A stretch of 64,000 nucleotides of DNA from Flavobacterium noncentrifugens (GTDB lineage Bacteria; Bacteroidota; Bacteroidia; Flavobacteriales; Flavobacteriaceae). Shown here in pieces: positions 36,208-44,980 of this stretch. The position numbers and the translations under genes were made by a program. Under the pieces are notes generated by a model, which saw nothing but the letters and a program-made list of their open reading frames with translations, made no database searches and was not told the origin of the DNA. The stretch is from NCBI RefSeq assembly GCF_900100375.1, contig NZ_FNEZ01000001.1:486304-550303 (forward strand). Reading direction: 5' to 3'. Each line of letters opens with the position of its first letter. Position 1 is the stretch's first letter.

Positions 36208-36846
36208 TTATTCGTTTTTAAGATAATTGAGTTCGATTTTGAGTTTGATATTCTGGTGTTCGATTGAAATATGCTCCGCAAAAATATTGTTTTCTGACTG
36301 AAAATGAATGCTAAATTTTTCTTTTCTTTTTGAAGTATGCTCAATTTTGTGAAGTTGCCGTCCGGATTTTGATACGAATAAATAATCATAATATTTTCCG
36401 TCTTCCGATTCATAAATGGCATCGGAAACGGTTGCAAATTGATTTTGGATCGCAAATTTCTTCTTCAGCAACAACCTAAAATCTTCTTTTAAGGTATTGA
36501 TGAGGATTTTCCGGTCGAGTTCTTCGACAATCGAGTTGATCTTAAAGTCGGTTTCTGAAATTTCGAAGTCGAGCAGTTTGTTCCCAAATTCAGTTGTAAA
36601 AACGACACGATGCCAATCTGAATTGATTTTTTTCACGACGAAAATTCCCGACAAATCATTTCCGTAAACCGAAATATGCGTTTTATACACATAATCGATT
36701 TTCGGATCAGAGAAATAAGGCGCTTCAAAAGTGGCTTTTGCTACAGGCACCTTTTCAAGTTTCCTGATTGGGTTCACACCACAGGAAACCAGTAAAAAAA
36801 CCAGCAAAAAATTAATTGGTAAAAGCCGAATCGTCGATTTTTGCAT
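36208..36846 (-). CDS. Cluster-associated outer membrane lipoprotein (unknown function)
   Basis: The protein has 212 residues with a lipobox (LLVSC, Cys22) and no Asp at +2, so outer-membrane sorting is expected. The remainder is beta-rich, with HISVYGNDLSGIFVVKKI, HRVVFTTEFGNKLLDFEI and HIEHQNIKLKIELNYL strands that suggest a lipid-binding barrel or LolB-like fold. The gene overlaps the LolA-like gene by 35 nt. A LolA-lipoprotein pair in aryl-polyene clusters (ApeL plus a lipoprotein) is a known theme, so a hydrophobic-carrier role is inferred. Confidence 0.65.
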   Translation of the reverse strand: MQKSTIRLLPINFLLVFLLVSCGVNPIRKLEKVPVAKATFEAPYFSDPKIDYVYKTHISVYGNDLSGIFVVKKINSDWHRVVFTTEFGNKLLDFEISETDFKINSIVEELDRKILINTLKEDFRLLLKKKFAIQNQFATVSDAIYESEDGKYYDYLFVSKSGRQLHKIEHTSKRKEKFSIHFQSENNIFAEHISIEHQNIKLKIELNYLKNE

Positions 36847-37447
36847 TGAGGATCTTATTTTTAAAAACGATTTTGGTATAATCTTCCGCCGATTCCATCA
36901 ACCGGACCTGGTTCACGGTTGCATCCTGCTTGTCAAAACTAAGTTCGATTTGCCTGATGTATTTTTTCAGGGCGGCGTCTTTCGGGATCAGTTTGGTCAC
37001 ATTGAAATCCTTGGTTTTAAAGTACGTGATCGCAAATTCTTTGTCGTCAAACATGTCGCCGCTCACACTTCCCACGATCAGTTTGTTGAGTTTTGCAAAG
37101 ATTTTGCTGCTGCCCACATCCATCGCACTTTTCTTGCCTTCGTCGTTGATAAGGATTTTGCCATTTTTAAAAACGATCGAATAATTGTAAGGTTTTTTGT
37201 ATTGCCATTGCAGTAAATTCGGCTCTTTAAAAAACATTTTCCCAGATGTTTCGATGTCTTTTGCGAGAAAATCCATGTGTTTGTATTGGATGAAATCGGT
37301 GCTTAAAGATTTGATTTTCTTCGAAACCGTATTTACGGATTGCTTGAATGCAGTAATTTCTGTGTCAGACATTTTCTGCTCCTGGGCAAATGCCGTGAAG
37401 CTGACAAATAGCAGCGAAAGCATCAAAATATAACTTCTAATTTTCAT
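36812..37447 (-). CDS. LolA-like periplasmic carrier protein
   Basis: The ATG reading MKIRSYILMLSLL gives 211 residues; an ATG two codons earlier is possible. A signal peptide ends near TAFAQ. The mature protein is LolA-like: STDFIQYKHMDFLAKDIETSGKMFFKEPNLLQWQY and DFNVTKLIPKDAALKKYIRQIELSFDKQ. LolA ferries lipoproteins from the inner to the outer membrane. This copy within a pigment cluster resembles ApeL, thought to carry the polyene lipid. The start overlaps the end of the deacetylase gene. Confidence 0.82.
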   Translation of the reverse strand: MKIRSYILMLSLLFVSFTAFAQEQKMSDTEITAFKQSVNTVSKKIKSLSTDFIQYKHMDFLAKDIETSGKMFFKEPNLLQWQYKKPYNYSIVFKNGKILINDEGKKSAMDVGSSKIFAKLNKLIVGSVSGDMFDDKEFAITYFKTKDFNVTKLIPKDAALKKYIRQIELSFDKQDATVNQVRLMESAEDYTKIVFKNKILNAKIDDSAFTN

Positions 37448-38213
37448 AAGCATTTAAGTTTAAAAGCTGCTCGATCGAGACAATTTCGTATTTTTTTTTG
37501 GCCGCAATTAGCAACAATTGTTCCAAAACATCGACTGTTTCGCGTTTCGTATCGTGCAACAGTACGATTGCTCCCGGAGAAATCCGTTTGACAATGCGGT
37601 TCAGGATGATTTTTTTGTTTGAAATGATGCCGTCAAGCGAACGGATATTCCACCCGATGGTTTTGTGTTTCGTGATTTCAAGCGCGCGCCTGATCGACGG
37701 ATTTGTGACGCCATACGGCGGACGGAAAAACTGGACTTTTTTCCCTGTTAATTTTTCGATGATCGCATCGGTAGCGGTGAGTTCGCGGATCATTCGGTCT
37801 TTTCTGTAAAAGTCGATAAAATGGCTGTGGCTGTACGAATGATTGGCAACTACATGTCCGCCAGCAACAATTTTCTTCAATATTTCCGGATGGGCGGCGA
37901 TATTTTTCCCGATGCAGAAAAAAGCCGCTTTCACCTGATGCTTTTCCAAAACCTTCAAGATTTCAAGCGTATTTTCATTCGGGCCGTCGTCAAAAGTCAA
38001 CGCGATTTTACGTTCCTTTTCATCTGGATTGCTGCAATACGTTTTCACATGGTAATTCGAACCAATGTATGATGAACCAGTCAAAACCACCAAAAACCAA
38101 AGCAAACCCGCGATCGCAAAATACCAAATGGACATAGCTGCAAAAAGGCCCCAAAGAGCCAGCAGAAAAATGATCGTTAGAAAAAAAAGCGCTGTTATCC
38201 TGTGTTTTAGCAT
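37437..38213 (-). CDS. Membrane-anchored polysaccharide deacetylase-like (CE4) protein
   Basis: This 258-residue protein has two N-terminal membrane spans (about 8-28 and 30-48), then a NodB-homology domain. Catalytic and metal motifs are all present: TFDDGPNE (Asp75-Asp76), HSYSHSHF (His125, His129), RPPYG (164-168) and the late LLHDTK. CE4 enzymes remove N- or O-acetyl groups from sugars. Its role in a pigment cluster is unclear; trimming a sugar added by the neighbouring glycosyltransferase is one inference. Confidence 0.82.
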   Translation of the reverse strand: MLKHRITALFFLTIIFLLALWGLFAAMSIWYFAIAGLLWFLVVLTGSSYIGSNYHVKTYCSNPDEKERKIALTFDDGPNENTLEILKVLEKHQVKAAFFCIGKNIAAHPEILKKIVAGGHVVANHSYSHSHFIDFYRKDRMIRELTATDAIIEKLTGKKVQFFRPPYGVTNPSIRRALEITKHKTIGWNIRSLDGIISNKKIILNRIVKRISPGAIVLLHDTKRETVDVLEQLLLIAAKKKYEIVSIEQLLNLNAYEN

Positions 38214-39271
38214 TTTGAAATCAAGGTAAAACTATGGTCGATCCCGCGGTATTGGTTGTATAAAAGTAGGTGTTTGATTTCGGATTTTGTTATAGCATTT
38301 GCCTTTAAAATATCCGGAATTTGCTGCGCTTTAATGATTTTTGATCCGACAAATAACCCGAAAGCTGAAGCCGTATTGTATTCGCCGCTCAAATGTTTGT
38401 AATAAACCTGCGGTGTATTTTTAAATGCGCTTTCAGAAATTGATTTATAATAATTGTCGAATTCCATATCGCCGTTAATTCCTAAAACGACCGCATCGAC
38501 ATCTGAAACTTCTAAATTATTTTGCTTTAGAAATGATATGATTTTCGATTCCACTTCAGAAACTTCAAGGCTGTTCACCATTTCAATATCAACAATTTCA
38601 ACATAAGTCGAAGTCGATTTTTTATTTTCCAATACAAAAAACGTTGCGCCTTCGCTAAAAACCGTTCCTTTTGATTTTGAATTTAAAATCGGAAAACTTC
38701 CTTCTTCATCGTTTTTAATAAATCCGGCCAATTTGAACAATCGCTGTGTATAATCGGTCATTTCATCTATTCCGCCGACTAAAATCGTTTTGGATTCATC
38801 CGCATCAATCTGCATTTTCGCATCAAAAACCGCCGATTCAAACGAAACTGCTGCATTCACGTACGTAAAATTATACGCTTTACACGTCATGCCGAGTGCG
38901 ATTTGTGCGCCCACCGTATTGTGCGTCGATTGGATAAAAGAAGTCGGCGTTAAAAATTCTTCATTATTATCGATGATCGCTTTCAGGAACTTATCCGAAT
39001 CCTCGATACAACCCATTCCGGTTCCGGTAATGATCGCATCAAAAGTGTCGACATGTGCTTCTTTCATCGCAATGGTTGAAGCGACAATGCCGTTTTTGAC
39101 CGCTTTCGACATGCGCCGTGCGGCAATCGGGGAAATATAATCTTTGTAAGTTGGCAATTCGAGTGGCAAAACATTCAGACTTTCATTCAAAACCGCTTCT
39201 TCGAGAAAAACCGTATCGAATGTTTTTTGTGCCGAAACACAGCCAATTCCGTTGATATACGTTTTTCCCAT
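38207..39271 (-). CDS. Catalytically dead FabF-type ketosynthase homologue (chain-length-factor-like)
   Basis: This 354-residue protein follows the thiolase fold of FabF-type enzymes, but the Cys-His-His triad is lost: Ala141 (YVNAAVSFESA) replaces Cys, Leu263 (VVLGING) replaces the first His, and Glu297 (SGEYNTASAFG) the second. The partner gene immediately upstream is an intact ketosynthase, and the two share one base. This pairing matches the ketosynthase/chain-length-factor heterodimers of type II polyketide synthases, such as ApeO-ApeC of aryl polyenes. Confidence 0.8.
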   Translation of the reverse strand: MGKTYINGIGCVSAQKTFDTVFLEEAVLNESLNVLPLELPTYKDYISPIAARRMSKAVKNGIVASTIAMKEAHVDTFDAIITGTGMGCIEDSDKFLKAIIDNNEEFLTPTSFIQSTHNTVGAQIALGMTCKAYNFTYVNAAVSFESAVFDAKMQIDADESKTILVGGIDEMTDYTQRLFKLAGFIKNDEEGSFPILNSKSKGTVFSEGATFFVLENKKSTSTYVEIVDIEMVNSLEVSEVESKIISFLKQNNLEVSDVDAVVLGINGDMEFDNYYKSISESAFKNTPQVYYKHLSGEYNTASAFGLFVGSKIIKAQQIPDILKANAITKSEIKHLLLYNQYRGIDHSFTLISKC

Positions 39272-40470
39272 CAGTTTTTTGAAAATATTAAAGTCGAGCA
39301 GTTTCCGCCAAATCCGAACGAATTCGACAACACGTGATCGATGTTTTTATGTTTGATTGCTGTTTGCGGCACCATATTGAATTCGGCCATCGGCGTTTTA
39401 AAATTCAGGTTCGGAAAAACGATGCCGTTCTGGATTGCTAATATGCTGAAAACGGCTTCAATTGCTGCGGCTGCCGCCAATGTGTGTCCGGTGAACGGTT
39501 TGGTCGAACTGAAATCAGGCACGTTTTCTTCGCCAAAAATTCTAATGACCGCGCGGCCTTCCGACAAATCGTTGTTTGGCGTTGCCGTTCCGTGTACGTT
39601 AATATAATCGATATCTGAAGGTTTCAAACCCGAAACTTCAAATGCTTTTTCCATCGCTAAAAATGCGCCTTCGCCGTTTTCTGACGAAGCCGTCTGGTGA
39701 AAAGCATCATTCGCATTGCCATATCCCGAAACACGCGCGAGCACTTTTTTATTTTCTTTTGCAACGATTTCGTCCGATTCCAATACCAAAAAAGCCGCGG
39801 CTTCACCCAAATTCAAACCTTTTCGGTCGTTGTCAAACGGCGTATTGTAGGTATCAGACAAAATCATCAAAGTCTTGAAACCGTTGATCGTAAATTTAGC
39901 CAAAGCGTCTGTTCCACCAACAATTACACGATCCAGTTTCCCTGATTTGATCATTCTCGCGCCCAGCATAATCGCATTTGCCGCAGAAGAACAAGCCGTA
40001 CTGATCGTCGTTACAAAACCTTTAAGCCCGATTTCCTCAGCGATTTTCTGAGCGACATCGCCGCCGTCATGTGCGCTGATGTATTTCACGAGTTCCGGAT
40101 TGTCAAAATAGTCATAATAATGCTTTTCGGTCGTGTCCATTCCGCCCACGCTGGTCGCCGAAATAAGTCCGGTTTTGTATTCGTTGATCAAAGAAATCCC
40201 GGCATTCTGAACTGCCTGTTTCGCTGCCAAAGCGCCAATCATCGCAGTCCTCGAAAAGTTGTTATCAGGTGAAAGTCCAAGTTCAGCAGCCAATTCATCA
40301 TTGGTTTTCTTGATCTCGCCCACTTTCATCACAGCTGCGTGAACCGTCGGAATATTGGAAACGGTCGTGATCGCTTTTTCGCCTTTGACCAATGCGTCAA
40401 AAGTCTCGTCTACCGAATTCCCGATCGCCGAAATGATTCCCATTCCCGTAATTGCAACGCCTATATTCAT
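39271..40470 (-). CDS. FabF-type beta-ketoacyl-ACP synthase (flexirubin polyene extension)
   Basis: This 399-residue ketosynthase has the full triad: Cys160 (STACSSAAN), His293 (NVHGTATP) and His329 (FTGHTLAAA). It condenses malonyl-ACP with the growing aryl-polyene chain. It lies 41 nt downstream of an acyl carrier protein gene and next to its dead paralogue, so a two-subunit ketosynthase is likely. It reads MNIGVAITGMGIISAIG, and its start is unambiguous. Confidence 0.85.
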   Translation of the reverse strand: MNIGVAITGMGIISAIGNSVDETFDALVKGEKAITTVSNIPTVHAAVMKVGEIKKTNDELAAELGLSPDNNFSRTAMIGALAAKQAVQNAGISLINEYKTGLISATSVGGMDTTEKHYYDYFDNPELVKYISAHDGGDVAQKIAEEIGLKGFVTTISTACSSAANAIMLGARMIKSGKLDRVIVGGTDALAKFTINGFKTLMILSDTYNTPFDNDRKGLNLGEAAAFLVLESDEIVAKENKKVLARVSGYGNANDAFHQTASSENGEGAFLAMEKAFEVSGLKPSDIDYINVHGTATPNNDLSEGRAVIRIFGEENVPDFSSTKPFTGHTLAAAAAIEAVFSILAIQNGIVFPNLNFKTPMAEFNMVPQTAIKHKNIDHVLSNSFGFGGNCSTLIFSKN

Positions 40471-40511
40471 TCCCTTTCAACTTTTGCCTTATCCTTTTGC
40501 CTCTTGCCTTT

Positions 40512-40769
40512 CTATTTCGTACGATTCGCAGCAATGTAAGACGACATCGTATCAATTGACTGGAAAATATGTTTCCCTTCTTTCGGATCAGTTAATTTAA
40601 TTCCGTAATCTTTATCCAAAAGCACGATCAGTTCCAAAGCATCGATAGAATCAAGGCCCAAACCGTCGCCAAATAATGCGTCAGTATCATTAATATCTGC
40701 CACAGCGATATCTTCAAGGTTCAAAACGGCAATAATTTTCTCTTTCAATTCTTGTTTTAATGCTTCCAT
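40512..40769 (-). CDS. Acyl carrier protein (first of two)
   Basis: At 85 residues, with FGDGLGLDSIDALELIVLLDK, Ser41 is the phosphopantetheine attachment site. The acidic helix 2 and length are typical of type II carrier proteins. It probably carries the aryl-polyene chain. It lies 1 nt after the half-ketosynthase gene and 41 nt before the intact ketosynthase. Confidence 0.92.
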   Translation of the reverse strand: MEALKQELKEKIIAVLNLEDIAVADINDTDALFGDGLGLDSIDALELIVLLDKDYGIKLTDPKEGKHIFQSIDTMSSYIAANRTK

Positions 40770-40770
40770 T

Positions 40771-41382
40771 TTATTTGTTATAAAGTATTTCTAAGTTTTG
40801 TTTTGTGTTTTCGATTGCGCCTTCATTCCCAACGAGATAGAGAAATGCTTTGTAATCTTCGCCGAAAAATTCCGTCCAGCCGCATAGAACATTTTTAGCT
40901 TTTTGGGTTTCGATCAGGATATTCGCATAATCAGCCATAAAAGCAGCATTGAACGCGTCAAATATAAAGAAAGAATTTTCACTTTTCAATTGGTGGCGGA
41001 TACTAATTTCCCCAAGGCAGATGTTTGCCAGCGTGTAGACGAAAACCGCCGGGCTTGGGAAATAATTTTCCTTGTCGGATATCGAATTCTGGTATTTTAC
41101 ATCGGTGTCCAATGACGACGATTTGTTGGCAAAAAGCAAGGCGGTATTGTTTTCATCGTTTGGATTTTGAGCTTTCAGCAGCAATTCCGAACCCAGAAAA
41201 GCAAGTTTACTGAGGTTGTCCATTTTAAAGAATTTCGGATAACCGATTTCAAAATGCTGGTAGGCTTTTTTTGAAAAGTCGGCAAATCCGGTGTTTTCAC
41301 TTTCAAAAACAGTTTCGCCGTTCAAAACGATTTTATTGTTTTCGATCGTACAAAATGCCTGTATGTAAGTTTTTTTTTCCAA
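40771..41382 (-). CDS. Half-length pseudo-ketosynthase (Ketoacyl-synt_2-like)
   Basis: The frame starts with TTG and encodes 203 residues. The segments DNLSKLAFLGSELLL, TALLFANKSSS, PAVFVYTLANICLGEISIRH and FFIFDAFNAAFMADYANILIE follow the order of the N-terminal half of a FabF-type enzyme, then stop after NVLCGWTEFF. At the nucleophile position there is Phe144 instead of Cys. No C-terminal thiolase half follows. It resembles the short ketosynthase-like proteins annotated as chain-length factors in aryl-polyene clusters. A structural or docking role is inferred. Confidence 0.7.
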   Translation of the reverse strand: MEKKTYIQAFCTIENNKIVLNGETVFESENTGFADFSKKAYQHFEIGYPKFFKMDNLSKLAFLGSELLLKAQNPNDENNTALLFANKSSSLDTDVKYQNSISDKENYFPSPAVFVYTLANICLGEISIRHQLKSENSFFIFDAFNAAFMADYANILIETQKAKNVLCGWTEFFGEDYKAFLYLVGNEGAIENTKQNLEILYNK

Positions 41383-41384
41383 GA

Positions 41385-42524
41385 TTAATTGACTTTTTCG
41401 AATATTACTGCGGTATTGCAGCCGCCGAAACCCGATGCTGTTTTGAGGAAATACTGGATTTCTGCATCTTTATTTTTTTCGATGACATTAATGGCCTGGC
41501 TTACGCCTGATTCGTCGTAACCTGCCGAAGCAAACAGTTTATTCTGCAATATTGATTCGATTCCGATGACAGTTTCAAGCAAGCCCGAAGCACCGAGCGT
41601 GTGGCCGTAATAGCCTTTTAAGCTGTTCATTGGCACGTTTTGCAAACCCAAACGGTTGATTGCAATGGCTTCCATTTCGTCGTTGAAAGGCGTTGCGGTG
41701 CCGTGTGCAGAAATGTATCCGATGTTATTTTTATCGATTCCCGATTCATTCAAAGCACTTTCAATGCTTAAAACCAAACCTTCGCCGGTTCTTGACGGCC
41801 CTGAAATGTGGTTTGCATCGTTGATCGAGCCGTCGCCAAGAATCTTGACTTTGGCATTTTTTGGGTTGGATGTGACTAAAACCGCTGCGGTCGCTTCACC
41901 TAAATTTACTCCTGTACGGTTTTCAGAATATGGTTGACAAGGCGCGTTGCTCATTGCCTGGAATGAATTGAATCCAGACAAAACAAATTCGGAAACCAAA
42001 TCGCCTGCAACAACAAAAGCTTCATCATATACATTGGCCTGAATCAATCTTTTCGCCACTGAAACTGCTAAAATTCCCGAGACACAGGCGTTTGAAACCA
42101 CAATCGGTTCGGTTTTAAATCCGAAAAAATCGGCAATTTTCTTGGCAAGATTTGACAATTGTGCGCTTTCAATAGTTGTTGCTTCGGAATTTTCCAAAGC
42201 GGTGATATTTCCTTTGGTTGTCGACAAAATAAAAGCAGTTCTATGTGATATTTTTACCCCAGAATTTTCGATAATGGGCTGCAAAGCCAGAATCATCATC
42301 TTCTCCAGTTTGGTGTAACTTGCTACTGAAGTCACATTGGCGAAAGCCCGATCCAATTTATTTTCATCAACAATCGCTGCGAAAAATGGAAAATCAAGTA
42401 ATGCTTTATTGTCGTGTTTTTGGATGGCAGAATTTCCATCTAGAATATTTTTCACATTCGAAACGACATCAAACCCGATCGGTGTGATGCAATTTGTCTC
42501 TGATATGTAAACTTCCTTTTTCAT
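41385..42524 (-). CDS. FabF-type beta-ketoacyl-ACP synthase (second intact copy)
   Basis: This 379-residue ketosynthase has the triad Cys147 (SNACVSGI), His274 (SAHGTATP) and His308 (YYGHTLGAS). It is about 20 residues shorter than most FabF proteins and begins MKKEVYISETNCITPIG. It is likely to initiate or extend the polyene or the fatty acyl chain for the resorcinol. It is sandwiched between the half-ketosynthase (2-nt gap) and the thioesterase (1-nt overlap). Confidence 0.84.
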   Translation of the reverse strand: MKKEVYISETNCITPIGFDVVSNVKNILDGNSAIQKHDNKALLDFPFFAAIVDENKLDRAFANVTSVASYTKLEKMMILALQPIIENSGVKISHRTAFILSTTKGNITALENSEATTIESAQLSNLAKKIADFFGFKTEPIVVSNACVSGILAVSVAKRLIQANVYDEAFVVAGDLVSEFVLSGFNSFQAMSNAPCQPYSENRTGVNLGEATAAVLVTSNPKNAKVKILGDGSINDANHISGPSRTGEGLVLSIESALNESGIDKNNIGYISAHGTATPFNDEMEAIAINRLGLQNVPMNSLKGYYGHTLGASGLLETVIGIESILQNKLFASAGYDESGVSQAINVIEKNKDAEIQYFLKTASGFGGCNTAVIFEKVN

Positions 42525-42973
42525 TATTTTAAAAGCCCGACTTTACGTTTCCACGCTTCATAAAACGGCGGATTGGTCAATTGCAATTCGCCTTTGGCAT
42601 CTAAAAATACCTGGACGGTTTCGCCGGTGCATGCAATTTCATTATTGGCGTCATAAATTGTAAAACGGTAAACCATCTTGGCTGCAGGTGTGTCGACAAT
42701 TGTGGTTTCAATCCGTGCCACGTCGCCATAACGCAACGACAATTTGTGTTCGCACATCGATTTTACAATTGGCGTCGTAAATCCGCTGTCGAAAACATCA
42801 AGATATGAAATGCCGTGTTTGCGTCCGAAAGCTTCACGTCCATCTTCAAAATACGTAATATAATAGCCGTGCCACACGATGCCAAGCGGATCGGTTTCGT
42901 TAAAACGCACACGGATTTCCTGTGAAACAGTCAAATGTGCGGCTTCGTTAAAGGCTTCTTTTTTTCTGGTCAT
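42524..42973 (-). CDS. 4HBT-type acyl thioesterase
   Basis: This 149-residue hot-dog protein contains VRFNETDPLGIVWHGYYITYFEDGREAF, the 4-hydroxybenzoyl-CoA thioesterase signature, with the catalytic Asp in NETDPLG. It may release a polyene or acyl chain from carrier protein or proofread stalled intermediates, as proposed for ApeK. The start overlaps the ABC permease end by 26 nt. Confidence 0.83.
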   Translation of the reverse strand: MTRKKEAFNEAAHLTVSQEIRVRFNETDPLGIVWHGYYITYFEDGREAFGRKHGISYLDVFDSGFTTPIVKSMCEHKLSLRYGDVARIETTIVDTPAAKMVYRFTIYDANNEIACTGETVQVFLDAKGELQLTNPPFYEAWKRKVGLLK

Positions 42974-44231
42974 ATAATAAAGCTAAGCCAATGGTGATGG
43001 CGAAAAATAATAACAACAGGCTGATTTCGGGCAAGATATCGAGAATTGTTGCGTGGCGTAAAAATACGTCGTAAAAAGCATTCAGTCCCCAATTCATCGG
43101 TGAAAATTGTGCGACGACCTGCATAAAATGCGGCATCGCAAAAACCGGAACCCACACGCCGCCAAGCGCTGCCAATACGATAACGGAGGTCGAACCAAAT
43201 GGTGCCGATTGCTCTTGGGTTTTGGCAATGGTTCCAACCAAAATTCCATAACCAATCGCAGCAAATGCAGAGAAAAAGGCAACAATACTCAGCATGATTA
43301 AATTTCCTTCTACATTTAATGCCGGCAGTCCCAGTCCGGGAAAAACAAAAACCGCCAAGGCGACCATCATGTAAAACTGGATCATGCAAATGATTAAATA
43401 CGTAACGGTTTTTCCGGCTAAGACCGTGGCATACGACACCGGATTGGTTCTCAATCTGATGAAAGTACCCTGGTTTTTTTCTTTTACGATATTAATCGAC
43501 AGCGGAATCACGATGAAAAACATTGCAAAAAGCGTCCATGCGGGAACGTTGTGCTGTACCGAATTCGGCTTGATTTCTTTATTATTTACAGTCGGATTGA
43601 TTTCGCGGAATGCAATAAAACTTTTCTGTTCGAATTGTCCTTTTCCTTCTTCGCCGAGTTGTGCTTCGAAAGCCGTGTAGATTGATTTGGTTTCTATTTG
43701 CGAGATCATCTTATCGATGTTGCTCATCACCGCATCTTTAAAACTCAGCTGTACTGCAGGATCGAAATATAAATTGACGTTTTTCTGCCCGACGATTTTC
43801 TTAGTTATCGTTTTTGGAAGTGAATCAGTTAAGCCTAAACTTCCAATGATTTTCTCGACATTCTGGTCGATTTTTGACTGGAGATCGCTGCTCAGATTTT
43901 CCGGAATGACGATTGCGAGTTGGTATTGTCCTTTGAAAACGGCTTCTCGCGCAATCTTTTCTGTAATTTTCTGATCGTCGATTTTTGTAACTACAGAGAA
44001 AATTTCGCTCTTTTCAAGATTTTCATTAACCGATTTTGAAACCGCTCCGTTATCGTTATCCACTAACAAGATCTGGATTTTTGAATGCCCGCTTTTTGCG
44101 AAATCGCGGTTTTGGATTAAAGTTACCGCAATCAATAAAATGAGCGGCATCACGAATAAAATGATCACGCCGCCAAAATCGCGCCTCAGCAATAAAATTT
44201 CCTTTCGTATGGAACTGATTAATTTATGCAT
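42948..44231 (-). CDS. ABC-2 type transporter permease
   Basis: This 427-residue permease has one N-terminal span (about 20-38), a long extracytoplasmic segment (about 40-225) and five spans at the C-terminus (about 228-415). This is the layout of the ABC-2/YhgE-like drug and lipid exporters. The partner ATPase precedes it with an 8-nt overlap. In this cluster the pair may flip a pigment precursor or lipid-linked intermediate. Confidence 0.85.
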   Translation of the reverse strand: MHKLISSIRKEILLLRRDFGGVIILFVMPLILLIAVTLIQNRDFAKSGHSKIQILLVDNDNGAVSKSVNENLEKSEIFSVVTKIDDQKITEKIAREAVFKGQYQLAIVIPENLSSDLQSKIDQNVEKIIGSLGLTDSLPKTITKKIVGQKNVNLYFDPAVQLSFKDAVMSNIDKMISQIETKSIYTAFEAQLGEEGKGQFEQKSFIAFREINPTVNNKEIKPNSVQHNVPAWTLFAMFFIVIPLSINIVKEKNQGTFIRLRTNPVSYATVLAGKTVTYLIICMIQFYMMVALAVFVFPGLGLPALNVEGNLIMLSIVAFFSAFAAIGYGILVGTIAKTQEQSAPFGSTSVIVLAALGGVWVPVFAMPHFMQVVAQFSPMNWGLNAFYDVFLRHATILDILPEISLLLLFFAITIGLALLYDQKKRSL

Positions 44232-44973
44232 CGCGAAGTGCTGTTCCGGTTAGTGAAATAAAGACATCTTCGAGGTTTTGGGCATTTTCCGTTTCGGAAA
44301 TCAATTGGCCGGGCGTGCCTTTTGCATAAATTTTTCCACGGTCGACAATGGCGATGTGCGTGCAAAAATCTTGCGCTTCAGACAAATGGTGCGAGGTGTA
44401 GATGATCGTCGTCCCTTTTTTATTGAGTTGCTGCAGGTATTCGATGATCGCGTTTTTGGAATGGACATCGACGCCAACAGTCGGTTCGTCTAAAAACAAT
44501 ACTTTAGGTTCGTGCAGAATTCCGGCAATTAAATTGATCCGGCGTTTCATTCCGCCTGAAAAGGTATCTATTTTTTTATCTGCAAATTTTAAAAGACCGA
44601 GAAAATCCAGGCTGTTGCTGACTTTTTCTTTCAAATCGCTGCCTTTCAATCCGTACATGCTGCCAAAATATTGCAGGTTTTCGCGAGCGGTTAATGTTGG
44701 ATACAAGGCATATTCCTGCGGCACAACACCGATGATTTTTTTGATATCAAATGCATTGTCATGGTAGTTCAGTCCATCAATTGTAAAACTTCCCGAAGTA
44801 GGTTTCAGCAATCCGCACAAAATCGAAATCAGCGTGGTTTTTCCTGCGCCATTCGGACCTAAAACGCCAAAAACTTCGCCTTCGATAATGTCCAGGCTAA
44901 AGTCGTCCAGGGCATACATTTCTGCATCCCGGTACTTTTTGGTCAGGTTTTTTATTTCGATGATGGATTGCAA
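44224..44973 (-). CDS. ABC transporter ATP-binding protein
   Basis: This 249-residue ATPase starts with TTG (MQSIIEIKNLTKKY). It has Walker A GPNGAGKTT (39-47), a Q-loop at VPQEYA, the signature TFSGGMKRR and Walker B VLFLDEPT (158-165). It drives the permease downstream. The TTG start is supported by the normal N-terminal strand right after it. Confidence 0.9.
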   Translation of the reverse strand: MQSIIEIKNLTKKYRDAEMYALDDFSLDIIEGEVFGVLGPNGAGKTTLISILCGLLKPTSGSFTIDGLNYHDNAFDIKKIIGVVPQEYALYPTLTARENLQYFGSMYGLKGSDLKEKVSNSLDFLGLLKFADKKIDTFSGGMKRRINLIAGILHEPKVLFLDEPTVGVDVHSKNAIIEYLQQLNKKGTTIIYTSHHLSEAQDFCTHIAIVDRGKIYAKGTPGQLISETENAQNLEDVFISLTGTALRDA

Positions 44974-44980
44974 AATATCT

